Shown here one piece after another: positions 1 through 9,099 of a stretch of 64,000 nt of DNA. Each line of letters opens with the position of its first letter. The stretch's first letter is position 1. Both the position numbers and the translations under genes were made by a program. The notes beneath the pieces were generated by a model that was not told the origin of the DNA, ran no database searches, and saw nothing but the letters and a program-made list of their open reading frames with translations. The stretch lies in assembly GCF_014698035.1 (NCBI RefSeq), contig NZ_JACJSF010000041.1:1-64000 (forward strand), written 5' to 3'. This stretch comes from Desmonostoc muscorum FACHB-395 (GTDB lineage Bacteria > Cyanobacteriota > Cyanobacteriia > Cyanobacteriales > Nostocaceae).

Positions 1-148
1 CAATTACTTGCTGATAATTAGATAATACGGCTGCTAAAACAAAGCCGAATGCCAGAGGTCGTAGTCCAGAGATTATACTTACAGGCTTGTTTAATATTTG
101 TTGCTTATAAATAGAGTTCTCAATAATAACTTGTTTCACCAACACCAT
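1..148 (-). CDS. N-terminus of an unidentified protein, cut by the window edge
   Basis: An open frame runs off the left edge: 49 codons without a stop, beginning MVLVKQVIIENSIYKQQILN. A strong AAGGAG lies immediately upstream of the ATG at 148 (1-nt gap), so the real start may be one of the in-frame GTG/TTG codons at 145, 142 or 139, which sit at better spacing. A short hydrophobic stretch (residues about 33-43) is visible. Too little is present to name a family. Confidence 0.45.
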   Translation of the reverse strand, partial: MVLVKQVIIENSIYKQQILNKPVSIISGLRPLAFGFVLAAVLSNYQQVI

Positions 149-1412
149 TCTCCTTAAATTTACAAAAAAGAATTCAGGAATCACGAGCAAAGCCGGAGAC
201 GCTCCGCTAAGGGGTCAGAATTCAGTTGGTTATTCCGACCGAATAAGCGGTGCTTCTTAGCGGTAGTGAGTCAGTAAATATCTGAATAAAGGGGTTTAAC
301 TATCTTGTGTCACTTTAGGAGAATTCAATCAATGAAAGGATTACAAGGTTTTGAATTCTATTTTTTGTCTACAAATCTTAGTTTTTATTAGAAAATAAAG
401 CCTTAGTACTTTACGGAATCAAATTCTCCGAATCTGGCTTCGATTATTATTTTCTGAAAGTGACAAACTAGAGTTAACACTGACACTAAGTAGGATCATT
501 TAGTAGTATTAGTTTTGACTTATGAATTCTAAATCTTGAATTCTTATTCAATGATTATTTATGTTTATCTAGTTAATCCCCGATAGCGTGGTGTACCAAG
601 TAATATCTTGCTAATTAATGATGACTATCTTTTTTACCGCTATCATCAGGGTAAATACTGTTTTTGCCCCAATTTTTAAAGCTAAAAGATTATTTAATTT
701 GAGGGCGGCTATTTTATAGAAGACGGATTTTATTTGGGTATAAAGCCATCTTGTTCTGCCGGAGAACCAGTAAGTATAGTTGCGCTTACAGTGGTAAAGA
801 TAAGCTGTTGCACTCTATAAGATAGTTCAGTCAGGAAATTAACAAGCCAGCCTGACAAAAGCTTCTTAAAAGTGATTTAAGCTATCAATTTACTTAATGA
901 AAAATTTATTTGGTCATATTTTCTAAGATTAACTTTGAATACAAAAAAATCAAATTAGGAAAATCCTTAAATATTGTAAGGATTTTCCTTATTAGCTTTT
1001 TAACTGTATCCTCCAGCGAATCGGAATACACTCGACAGATGCGATCGCTTGAGCATTTGCACTGATTGAAGCAATCATTCTACCGCGTGGCTTATGTGCC
1101 ATCGACTGGTACTGGGAGTGGTGTTGATCGATCTAATGGCTGGGGTTGAGATTAAAGGCGACGAGGGGATGATTCTGGTTTCGGCGGAATTCTCCAAGCA
1201 TAATGTATCTCACATTAAGGGGATTCTCAAACTGACCATCCTACTTGATGAATTTTCTCTGTGGATTTTGGGAAAATATCTCACTCAATTCAGACTGTCT
1301 AATAATTCGCGGCAACCACTGGAGGATAGTCAGAGGGTCAAGTACTATCGATTGAATACTGAGGATATCGCGTTTGCCAACCCGTATCACCAATGATTTC
1401 GGAATCTCTTGT
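149..1412. other. 1.26-kb stretch without a convincing gene
   Basis: AT-rich spacer with short palindromic Nostoc-type repeats (about 185-265, with GGAGACGCTCCGC and GCGGTGCTTCTTAGCGG) and one HIP1 site near 1040. A 19-codon ORF (332-391) follows AGGAG at good spacing but has no other support. A 100-codon frame at 1094-1396 has no recognisable domain and an unlike-protein composition; I do not call it. It could be a decayed gene. Confidence 0.4.
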
Positions 1413-3089
1413 CTAACGTTGAGTTTTTTGTTGATAAATTTGCGGCGCAAGAATCACTTGAATTTGCTTTTCTTGGCATCTTTGAGAAAAAACGCTAATT
1501 TCTTCAGACTCGTCTCCCTCAATTGATAAAGATCGTAAAAATCCTTGAAATCCTAAAAAAGCTAATTCGTAAATGGCTTTTTGAGTAAAATCACCTCCAA
1601 AATAGCCTGTGTGGGTATCAATACCTTGAGGATCTCTATTGTTAATAGACTTCCGAATAAATGCCAAGGTTAGGAGAATATAATTCCCAAAATTTATCGC
1701 TGGCTTTTGGATGGCAGAACTAACAATTCCGATCTTATCCATCCGGTCATCTTTATAATCTGTACAGTCAAAATATGTAAATAAATCTGCGGGTTGTACC
1801 CACTCTTCTGACATTTTAGTTATCTCTTCAAGTTTTCTATGTTCGCTACTAGAAGAACGGATTTCTAAATATTTATAAGGGTTGTCAAGTCTATAACCTT
1901 TGCCATAGTCTTGCTTTTGCAAATTAACAACTCCATATCTGGGTGCGTGACCCACTAAATCATTTTTATTGTTGAAATGCTTAACTGTTATATTACCAAG
2001 CCTGTATCCACTAATACGAGTTCGCGCTGGGAAGCTAAAATAATTTGCAGCAGTAGAGGTAAATCGTAACGCTAAGTCTCCCTCATTACAAAATATATAA
2101 GCTTCTTCGCAGCGACGTAAAGAAGAACGAAGAAAATTAGCACGTCCTGGAAAGATACTTTCTACAGGAATATCAGGTGCAACTAGCACAAGTCTCCCTA
2201 ATCTAAATACATTGCCAATATCCGAATCCGGTTTTTTATTAATAGATTTTACATCAAAAACATCAGAGAGAATACGAATTACATTTGTAACTACAAAACA
2301 TCCCATACTATGACCAATAAAAGATAATTTAATCCGTTTATTTCGAGGCAGCTTTACCGTATAATCAAGCTGTCTAATCAATTCAACTAAATCTGTAACT
2401 CCGTAATTAGTCGCTCTATAAGTATCACGAAAATAAGTAGATAACCTAAGAATAATTAATGTAAAAATAATCGCAGATACAATGCCAGATAAAATTAACA
2501 TTGCTGTGAAAAAATGGACAGCGCCATTACTCAAAATATTTAAGAATAATAAAGCTATAGCAGACCATATACTAATTGTTAGTCCCAGAGCTAAATTAAT
2601 AGCTAGTAAAGTTGGTAGAGAAGAAAGTGCGTTGATTAGCTTTTGCCCAAAAGAACCAGACTCATCCGTTTTTGTGGGATTTTCCGATGGCCATCTATAT
2701 CCAATAAAAATATACTTATTTGGTTGCTGAATAGACGTATTAATATATTCATAAATCTTTTTGCAGCCTGTCTCTGTATCCGATGGTGTAGAACTATATC
2801 CATGAATATTTATAATAATTTCTGGTTCGGGGCTTGATTCCAAAGTTTTAGCAATTTTCTCAATCATGTCTTGGGTTGAAGGTTCAGCTTGTCCATCATT
2901 GATATTAAAAAGCTTTTTATTAGCAACTAATGATAAATATTTATTAGAATTATGTTCTTCTGTTTCAACGTTCAGTTTGGCAGTACTAACTACTAAATAG
3001 CCAGGAATTTTTTCCTGATTAGTTTTTTTAAATTCATAAATTTTATACGGTTGATTGTCTGGCAGATTTTGATTATCACAATAGTTCAT
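1413..3089 (-). CDS. membrane-anchored alpha/beta hydrolase (lipase/esterase-like, DUF900-like)
   Basis: 558 aa. Seen: an IIINIHGYSS strand-loop (about residue 90), IGYRWPSE, then two strongly hydrophobic helices (about 160-215), then the nucleophile elbow SFIGHSMGCFVV with the serine of GHSMG, followed by LVLVAPDIP, which usually precedes the acid residue. This is the fold of serine hydrolases in the DUF900/alpha-beta group. The two membrane helices inserted before the elbow suggest it works at a membrane. It is the last gene of a four-gene leftward unit: its AAAGGA site directly follows the stop of the preceding gene, only 15 nt away. Inference: in a unit with a lipoxygenase it may release fatty acid from membrane lipid; the substrate is not shown by sequence. 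Confidence 0.7.
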   Translation of the reverse strand: MNYCDNQNLPDNQPYKIYEFKKTNQEKIPGYLVVSTAKLNVETEEHNSNKYLSLVANKKLFNINDGQAEPSTQDMIEKIAKTLESSPEPEIIINIHGYSSTPSDTETGCKKIYEYINTSIQQPNKYIFIGYRWPSENPTKTDESGSFGQKLINALSSLPTLLAINLALGLTISIWSAIALLFLNILSNGAVHFFTAMLILSGIVSAIIFTLIILRLSTYFRDTYRATNYGVTDLVELIRQLDYTVKLPRNKRIKLSFIGHSMGCFVVTNVIRILSDVFDVKSINKKPDSDIGNVFRLGRLVLVAPDIPVESIFPGRANFLRSSLRRCEEAYIFCNEGDLALRFTSTAANYFSFPARTRISGYRLGNITVKHFNNKNDLVGHAPRYGVVNLQKQDYGKGYRLDNPYKYLEIRSSSSEHRKLEEITKMSEEWVQPADLFTYFDCTDYKDDRMDKIGIVSSAIQKPAINFGNYILLTLAFIRKSINNRDPQGIDTHTGYFGGDFTQKAIYELAFLGFQGFLRSLSIEGDESEEISVFSQRCQEKQIQVILAPQIYQQKTQR

Positions 3090-3104
3090 CAGGTATATTT
3101 CCTT

Positions 3105-3701
3105 TTACAATTTAGGTTCAGATATCGTAATCGCTTTTTGTTGATTTGAGTGGTGTGCAATCACTAAACACTCATTTTTTACCCTAGAAAGCATATCGTT
3201 AAAAGCAGGAGTATAACAACCATCTTTATCAACAACCTTACGGAGAGTATACTCACCAGCCCTAGAAATTCCACCGAACCAAACGTTTTTCCTGTGCCAA
3301 ATATCTCCATTAAGAGAATTTTTGTCTTGGGACATTGTACAACTTACAATCAATGTTGAAATTGGTATTCCCAGCAAAATAGGGATAATTTGAGCTTGTT
3401 GCAACGTTTCATCTTCAAATTGAATTTTATAAGTTACTTTAAACCATTGAATTAAACGTAGTAATATCCAACCCGCAATCGAGTTATGAAAAGTCCACTG
3501 GAACGGTGAAAAAATTGGTAAAACCAAAGTTCTATTCTGTGTGTTCCATTCCAAATTGTACATAGTAATGCAAGTATCTGGTAGGGGATTACCATCCATA
3601 AAGAACACACCATTCAGGATAGATGGTAAGTTTGTTTCTTTGATTGGAATCATCCAGGTTGCAATATTATCGAGTTGATTTTTTTCAATTAATTCAGCCA
3701 T
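3105..3701 (-). CDS. hypothetical protein in the lipoxygenase-P450 unit
   Basis: 198 aa, no family recognised. The protein has a moderately hydrophobic centre (FHNSIAGWILLRLIQWFKV and IIPILLGIPISTLIVSC), which may be membrane-associated, and a polar C-terminus with an HH pair (VIAHHSNQQ). No signal peptide or known cofactor motif. It lies between the P450 (124 nt upstream) and the hydrolase (15 nt downstream), all on the same strand, so cotranscription and a role in the same pathway are likely but unproven. Confidence 0.65.
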   Translation of the reverse strand: MAELIEKNQLDNIATWMIPIKETNLPSILNGVFFMDGNPLPDTCITMYNLEWNTQNRTLVLPIFSPFQWTFHNSIAGWILLRLIQWFKVTYKIQFEDETLQQAQIIPILLGIPISTLIVSCTMSQDKNSLNGDIWHRKNVWFGGISRAGEYTLRKVVDKDGCYTPAFNDMLSRVKNECLVIAHHSNQQKAITISEPKL

Positions 3702-3825
3702 AGTTATTTTTAATTCATAATGGGCTACGCCCCACTACGCTAACGTAATTCGTAATTAATACACATTCAAAAAACACTTTACAAACATCCCTTAACTCAA
3801 AACTGCCAACTCCTAACTTTATTAC

Positions 3826-5175
3826 TCACAGTAGTTGAGTAAAACCTTGTAGCACTAAATTATTAGGAGTAACGGCAGTCACTTTTTCAAAATCCCATTT
3901 GACTTCTGTAATTGAGTCCCATTGATAGTTCTGGAACAGATGTAAACAGAAAATCTTGATAAAGCCAATTGATAAGGATTTACCAGGACAGGCTCGCTCA
4001 TGCCCTTCACCATTCCAAGATAAAATATCTGAAAAATTCCGTGTTAGGTCAAAATCATCTGGATTTTGGTATCTGTTGGCATCTCGATTAGCCGTAAGAA
4101 TAGAGCCAAGCAAACGAGTACCTTTTTGGAATGGACATTTTTGTTCTCCAATCTCAACTTCACCCCCTTCAGTGGTAAGTTGGCTAACAAACCGCACAGG
4201 TGGATAGAGACGAGCCGTTTCTAGAATCACTTGATTGAGAAGTGTTAACTGTTCTAGAGCGTCTGGGTCTAAAGTTTTCTTACCATTCCAGACTGCATTA
4301 ATTTCTGACACTACATCATTTCTGAGAGTATTATTCAAGCAGAGAACACCAATAACTGATCCTAAAAGCGCACTAGTGCCGGCAGTACCAGCGATATGAA
4401 TCATATCGAAAAGGGTATTAGCAATTTGGTGTTCGTTCAATTGATACTGAGCGCCTGTTTCAAAGTAAGATGCCCATTTAGCTGATTGTTTATATCGCTT
4501 AGTTAAATATTGACGATGCCGAATTTTTGGCGCTGTTAATATTGCCAGCAGATACTTGTTAATAAAATTAGGCAAGGATGCGAGAGCCAAACCTTTAATG
4601 TAACTATCGGATGCTGTGATTTCTTCCTCAGATAAAGATATCTGAAAAACCAGTTGATGCAAAACTGATAGCATAATCTTTGGCAAATCGTTGCCGATGT
4701 GTAATTTGCCTTTTTTAGCAGCTTCTAACAAGCTTTGCTCAACTAGATTCCCTAAAAAGTCTATCTTTTGAGAGGGTTCTGGTAAGGCTTGTAAGATTAC
4801 ACTACGTAGTCCTGTGTGTTCGTTACCGTTCGTTCCCAAGCTCAGAGGATTATCAAGCAGGTAGCTAGGAGCTAATATTCTGATGATGCCTAAATCATTT
4901 CCCCGCAGTTGTGGTTGAGTTTGCATTAGTTCCCTTACCTGGGAGTAAGAGGAATGCATAATTGCTTGGTCTACCGCAAAATATTTGTCTCCAATATTGT
5001 CCTTACGGATGTAGAGAAAGTCCCGCCACGCTTTGAGTATGATTGAGGCATCTGTATAATAGAAAATCAAACGCAGAAACTTGCCGATCGCAGTGTCATA
5101 ACCTACTTTGTCTAGTATAGGTGCAAGCCATAGCTGGCGATCGTGACCTTTGAGAACTTTATCTTTAAGTGTCAT
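3826..5175 (-). CDS. atypical cytochrome P450, possibly a CYP74-like hydroperoxide-transforming enzyme
   Basis: 449 aa. P450 landmarks: HTGLR in the C-helix, ETAR (E319, R322) for ExxR, PPVR, a DFDLTR meander, and heme ligand Cys396 in GHERACPGK. Two sites are not canonical. The I-helix reads AGTAGTS (262-268), with no acid before the Thr, and the heme loop lacks the usual Phe and Gly (Gly at -7, His at -4). In known families, loss of the acid-alcohol pair goes with enzymes that rearrange hydroperoxides without O2/NADPH (CYP74 allene oxide synthase and hydroperoxide lyase, prostacyclin synthase). It lies 54 nt downstream of a lipoxygenase, which would supply such a substrate. P450 identity is firm; the CYP74-like role is inference. 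Confidence 0.85.
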   Translation of the reverse strand: MTLKDKVLKGHDRQLWLAPILDKVGYDTAIGKFLRLIFYYTDASIILKAWRDFLYIRKDNIGDKYFAVDQAIMHSSYSQVRELMQTQPQLRGNDLGIIRILAPSYLLDNPLSLGTNGNEHTGLRSVILQALPEPSQKIDFLGNLVEQSLLEAAKKGKLHIGNDLPKIMLSVLHQLVFQISLSEEEITASDSYIKGLALASLPNFINKYLLAILTAPKIRHRQYLTKRYKQSAKWASYFETGAQYQLNEHQIANTLFDMIHIAGTAGTSALLGSVIGVLCLNNTLRNDVVSEINAVWNGKKTLDPDALEQLTLLNQVILETARLYPPVRFVSQLTTEGGEVEIGEQKCPFQKGTRLLGSILTANRDANRYQNPDDFDLTRNFSDILSWNGEGHERACPGKSLSIGFIKIFCLHLFQNYQWDSITEVKWDFEKVTAVTPNNLVLQGFTQLL

Positions 5176-5188
5176 AATATTTACTGTT

Positions 5189-5222
5189 ATTTGTCATTTG
5201 TCATTGGTCATTTGTTATTTGT
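5189..5222. repeat. degenerate heptamer array (TTTGTCA type) between lipoxygenase and P450 genes
   Basis: Tandem, slightly diverged copies of TTTGTCA fill most of the intercistronic gap. The same unit, or its complement AAATGAC, recurs at 25921-25941, 44430-44450, 57074-57115 and 58704-58738. Confidence 0.7.
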
Positions 5223-5229
5223 CCCTAAT

Positions 5230-7122
5230 TCAGATATTGATGCTCTGAGGAATTTTAGAAGGAAGTAGATACTCATAGGGTGGACGGTGCAAATTACGTT
5301 GCTTGATGGTATCTTCTACCTGCTGAAGATTACTTTGGAATGCCTGCAACAATGGTTTTATTTTTTGGTCTGTAAAATATCCTTGCTGATATTCGCCCAG
5401 CTTGTTGTAATACACAGATCCCAATAAGCTGAGTAGGTTGTATTGCCGTTGCGCTTGATCTAAAGGGGGGAGCAAATTAAGGTAGTCTTGTTCAGTAACT
5501 TCTCTTTTAAGAGTTGAGGCTGGTAAATAACCTGCCATTGGTATAGCTGCGGCGTAGCCCATCAAATCTTTTTGCGGAAAGTTAACGGCTGCATGTTGGG
5601 CACTGGCAGTAAAAATAATCAGTGTAGTGGCATCAATTAGGTAATTTAGGGTTTTTATGCCCCCATCTTCGCCAAAATCGGGGATACGGCCACCATCGTA
5701 AGCTGAGATTTCGGCTGCCCACGCTTGCAGGGCTGTGTCTTGATGAATGTCTTCATCGGTGGTGTAGTAAAGGTTTAGGTAGTCCCAAACCCATTGATGA
5801 ATAGCATCCCATACTAATAATGCGTCATCCCGGTAAGGATAAATAGGTAAGAGATTAGGATCATCCACACCGCGCTGTTGGAATTGCTTAGGTAAGATGG
5901 CACTATTGAAACTATAGCTTTGCAACCCTAGCACCGCTAAAACGCGAGAATTATCGATTGATGCTGAGAGTAATCTATCGACACCACCGCCTGGAGCAAT
6001 GAGAGTACGTTGGGCAGCATCGTTAATTGCTAATGTGCTGTCAAAATGCGGGTGCAGCAGGATTTTGAGGGGATGTGTAAGTGGCAATTGTCGAGCAGTT
6101 GCGATCGCAAAAACACCAATCAAAAGATGAGTTCTTGCTAGGTGAGTAACAGCTTCGTGGATGTTAGCATCTGCTATTTGGACAACTGTTTTGGCAAAAA
6201 GCCAAGCGTATTTACCGGAGTTAGGGGTAACGATCGGATAATCTGGGTCTGGGGTTTGACCGCATTGAATGGCTATTGGACGCAATAGACGGGCGGGGTC
6301 TGAACCTTTGGGTAAGGCAAACAGTGCTAAGGGAGCATAGAGATATTTTTGCTCGTGTGGGAATGTACCGTTGATCGCACCATCTAAAATTTTATAGTCA
6401 GCTAAGTAGAGCCTGCCCTCAAGTCCTGCTGCTGCTAATGAATCGTCAGTTCCCATCACTGCTTGGTAATCTTCGTCTGTGACTGGGAAGCGATCGCTTA
6501 GAGTAGTTACTCGCTCAATCATTACGGGATTGTAGCCAGCCACTCTCATGTACGCAAATACTTGATCTTCCTGGTAAGTTTTAGCGATGGCTGGTAGACT
6601 AATCACCGGAAACAAATTTTCGTAGTCCTTGAGACTAGTTGCATGTCCTGTAGGCTGTCCTTCATATAGAAGGTTAATTATCCTATTTAGAGCATCTCTG
6701 AGGATCACAAGTCCGTTTTCTTTCAGAATAGAATGAAAAAGCTCGTCAAGTTCTCTAAAATCCTTAGATATCCCTTTGAGCAAAAGCTGAGGGATAATTT
6801 GCAGGATTCTTGCCAGAATGCTTATTCGGGCTGGTACTGCTCCCTTAAGCAAGGCTTCTAAAATAAATCTTTCGACATCATCACGAATCGATTTAGAATC
6901 TTGATTGCCTCTGTTGACAATCAAGGTATTGATAAAAAGAACTCGTAACTGCTGGGCTAATAAAAAATACCAGTTAGTGGTGAACTCTTCCGTAATAGAA
7001 AGCTGATCCACCATCGCAATAGATGGAATATGGTTGTAGTTATATTGATACTCTTGCCTAGCTATATCTAAAGTATGAGTACTTGATGAACTGATTGAAT
7101 GATCTGGTGATAAAGCAGTCAT
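5230..7122 (-). CDS. lipoxygenase
   Basis: 630 aa. Non-heme iron dioxygenase that adds O2 to polyunsaturated fatty acids. Iron ligands are visible: His327 and His332 in THLARTH, His510 and Asn514 in HAAVNF, and the C-terminal Ile630 (SINI), the usual carboxylate ligand. The stretch HPLKILLHPHFDSTLAIN matches the plant/cyanobacterial lipoxygenase core. It lacks an N-terminal PLAT/C2 domain, having instead about 120 helical residues, so it is shorter than plant enzymes (about 850-900 aa) but in the usual range for bacterial ones. First gene of the leftward unit, followed by P450, unknown protein and hydrolase. Regio- and stereospecificity cannot be read from sequence with confidence. Confidence 0.93.
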   Translation of the reverse strand: MTALSPDHSISSSSTHTLDIARQEYQYNYNHIPSIAMVDQLSITEEFTTNWYFLLAQQLRVLFINTLIVNRGNQDSKSIRDDVERFILEALLKGAVPARISILARILQIIPQLLLKGISKDFRELDELFHSILKENGLVILRDALNRIINLLYEGQPTGHATSLKDYENLFPVISLPAIAKTYQEDQVFAYMRVAGYNPVMIERVTTLSDRFPVTDEDYQAVMGTDDSLAAAGLEGRLYLADYKILDGAINGTFPHEQKYLYAPLALFALPKGSDPARLLRPIAIQCGQTPDPDYPIVTPNSGKYAWLFAKTVVQIADANIHEAVTHLARTHLLIGVFAIATARQLPLTHPLKILLHPHFDSTLAINDAAQRTLIAPGGGVDRLLSASIDNSRVLAVLGLQSYSFNSAILPKQFQQRGVDDPNLLPIYPYRDDALLVWDAIHQWVWDYLNLYYTTDEDIHQDTALQAWAAEISAYDGGRIPDFGEDGGIKTLNYLIDATTLIIFTASAQHAAVNFPQKDLMGYAAAIPMAGYLPASTLKREVTEQDYLNLLPPLDQAQRQYNLLSLLGSVYYNKLGEYQQGYFTDQKIKPLLQAFQSNLQQVEDTIKQRNLHRPPYEYLLPSKIPQSINI

Positions 7123-7784
7123 TGGCTCTACTCATGTGTAGTACTGAAAAATTTAACACTTGAGGATAAACAGGTTTGAGTTACTAACTTTCGGCCAAAG
7201 GAACAGGCAACAGTGAAGATTTTTGGTTAGATGCGGATCTTGTTCGCTCGACCTTTCATCGGGTCAGAAGCCCCGTCCCAATGACACAATTGTGTTGGAC
7301 GGGTTAACAGTCCCCTTCCAACTCCTGCCCTATTCCCTATTGCCTTTACCTAAACTTATTATCGCAATCAAGTTTGAAATTTTGATTTTTCTAAAGAAAT
7401 TTTCTGGAATTTCTCAACTCCTGAGCCACACGCTAAATGTTTCGAAATTTTGCAAGGAATATTGAGCGCTACAAATGATACTTGCCAAGATTTAGAAACA
7501 ATTCCTCAATAACACTTTTGGACTAAAGTACTGTGTTTAAGTTGACATTTTAACTACTGAAACAACATCAGGAAGACGATTATTAGATTCTTCTGCTTCC
7601 TATGTCTCCAATTTTTCCTTTACTTACACAGTGATGGAATATTCTTTTCTCTTACCCTCTCTTATCAAAAATCTATCTCTACTTGACAGCTTTTCTCCTT
7701 CAACAGTTAGAAGCAGCGAATTTTGCTCCCATGCAAAGCTAGCTATCAGGGCAAGTTCTCATACTGTGGCAAAAGGATTAATTT
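7123..7784. other. divergent promoter spacer, 0.66 kb
   Basis: Separates the leftward lipoxygenase unit from the rightward aldo/keto reductase, so both promoters should be here. It carries a common Nostoc spacer repeat (about 7258-7345, GGTCAGAAGCCCCGTCCCA onward) that creates an accidental 80-codon frame. No regulator site was identified. Confidence 0.5.
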
Positions 7785-8822
7785 GTGGATATTAACAGAC
7801 GAGATTTACTGAAGCTAGTTTCTGCTTCTGGTTTAGGTGGAGCTGGGGTATTTGCTTTACAAGGTTTCACTAAACAGGTTTTAGCGCAAAATCAGCCTAC
7901 CCCACTCCAGATAAAAAAAGGTGAAATGCTCTACAGGCAACTAGGACGCACCGGAGAACAAGTATCTGTAATTGGTCTAGGTGGTCATCATATTGGTAGA
8001 CCAAAAGATGAGCAAGAGGGTATTAATCTGGTCCATACTGCCCTCGATCGCGGGATTAATTTTATGGACAATAGCTGGGATTACCATAACGGAGGTAGCG
8101 AAATTCGCATGGGTAAAGCTCTGCAAAATGGTTATCGTCAAAAAGCTTTTCTGATGACTAAAATTGACGGTCGCACAAAGGCGGCCGCTACTAAACAAAT
8201 TGATGAATCTTTAAAACGTTTGCAAACAGACCGCATTGATTTATTGCAGCATCATGAAGTCATTCGTATGGAAGACCCAGACCGGATTTTTGCCCCTGGT
8301 GGTGCGATGGAAGCAGTTGTGGAAGCACAAAAAGCTGGCAAGATTCGCTACATAGGCTTTACTGGACACAAAGATCCTTTAGTACACCTGAGAATGTTGG
8401 AAGTTGCCAATCAGAACAACTTCCGTTTTGATGCAGTGCAGATGCCGTTAAATGTTATGGATGCCCATTTCCGCAGTTTTGAGAGGCAAGTTTTACCCAA
8501 ACTGGTTAAGGACGGAATTGCTGTATTGGGGATGAAATCAATGGGCGACCAAAACATCCTCAAAAGCAATGTGGTCAAACCTATCGAATGTCTGCATTAC
8601 GCGATGAATCTGCCAACTTCAACGGTGATTACAGGCATTGAAAGTATGCCCATCTTAAACCAGGCTTTCGAGGCAGTACGTACTTTTACACCCATGAGCC
8701 AGGAACAAGTTAAAGCATTACTGAATCGGACTCGCCAAGCTGCTCTTAAAGGTCAGTATGAACTGTTTAAAACCACTAGCCAATTTGATAGTACAGCCAA
8801 AAATCCTGAGTGGTTAGGATGA
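7785..8822 (+). CDS. aldo/keto reductase with Tat signal peptide
   Basis: 345 aa. N-terminus NRRDLLK followed by a hydrophobic stretch and an AQ-type cleavage region (LAQNQ, about residue 35) is a twin-arginine signal, so the enzyme is probably exported folded with its cofactor. The mature part is an aldo/keto reductase: LGRTGEQVSVIGLGG, the active-site Asp/Tyr region NFMDNSWDYHNGGSE, Lys in TKIDGR, and RIDLLQHHEV. NAD(P)H-dependent; substrate unknown. The start is GTG with AAAAGGA about 7 nt upstream. It is transcribed away from the lipoxygenase unit. A Tat-exported aldo/keto reductase is somewhat unusual because nicotinamide cofactors are cytoplasmic. Confidence 0.9.
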   Translation: MDINRRDLLKLVSASGLGGAGVFALQGFTKQVLAQNQPTPLQIKKGEMLYRQLGRTGEQVSVIGLGGHHIGRPKDEQEGINLVHTALDRGINFMDNSWDYHNGGSEIRMGKALQNGYRQKAFLMTKIDGRTKAAATKQIDESLKRLQTDRIDLLQHHEVIRMEDPDRIFAPGGAMEAVVEAQKAGKIRYIGFTGHKDPLVHLRMLEVANQNNFRFDAVQMPLNVMDAHFRSFERQVLPKLVKDGIAVLGMKSMGDQNILKSNVVKPIECLHYAMNLPTSTVITGIESMPILNQAFEAVRTFTPMSQEQVKALLNRTRQAALKGQYELFKTTSQFDSTAKNPEWLG

Positions 8823-9008
8823 GTTTTAACCAAACGGATCTTGGGTTTAAGACCCCGACTCAATCAAACACGGGCTTTGGTAATACGACTATTTAAAAAA
8901 GCCGCAGCAGATTGTTGTACCCAATTGGTTAAGACATGAATGGCACGTTTGTTAATCGCAAAACCCTGATATAACTTGCTTTTTGAGTGTGGGGAGTGTG
9001 GGGAGTGT

Positions 9009-9049
9009 GGGGGTAAGACTTCTTCCCCGTCCTCCCACACCTCCCACAC
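9009..9049. repeat. dispersed imperfect palindrome, copy 1 (GGGGGTAAGACTTCTTCCCC core)
   Basis: 41 bp identical except for one base to 17469-17509. It lies inside a larger imperfect inverted repeat made of GTGTGGGGA units on the left and TCCCACACC units on the right (about 8986-9051). It sits between convergent genes and may fold as a terminator-like hairpin. Confidence 0.75.
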
Positions 9050-9099
9050 CCTGCCCTGACGAGCTTTCAGCTTTTCTTAGTGCCATTCGGTTAAGACAT

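Noticed and set aside
1094-1396. 100-codon plus-strand frame and an overlapping 69-codon minus-strand frame (1241-1450)
   Set aside because: No recognisable domain, no ribosome site and no partner; overlapping frames on both strands suggest chance or decay.
7223-7465. 80-codon frame
   Set aside because: Spans a common Nostoc spacer repeat and encodes Pro/Leu-rich nonsense; ends by chance.
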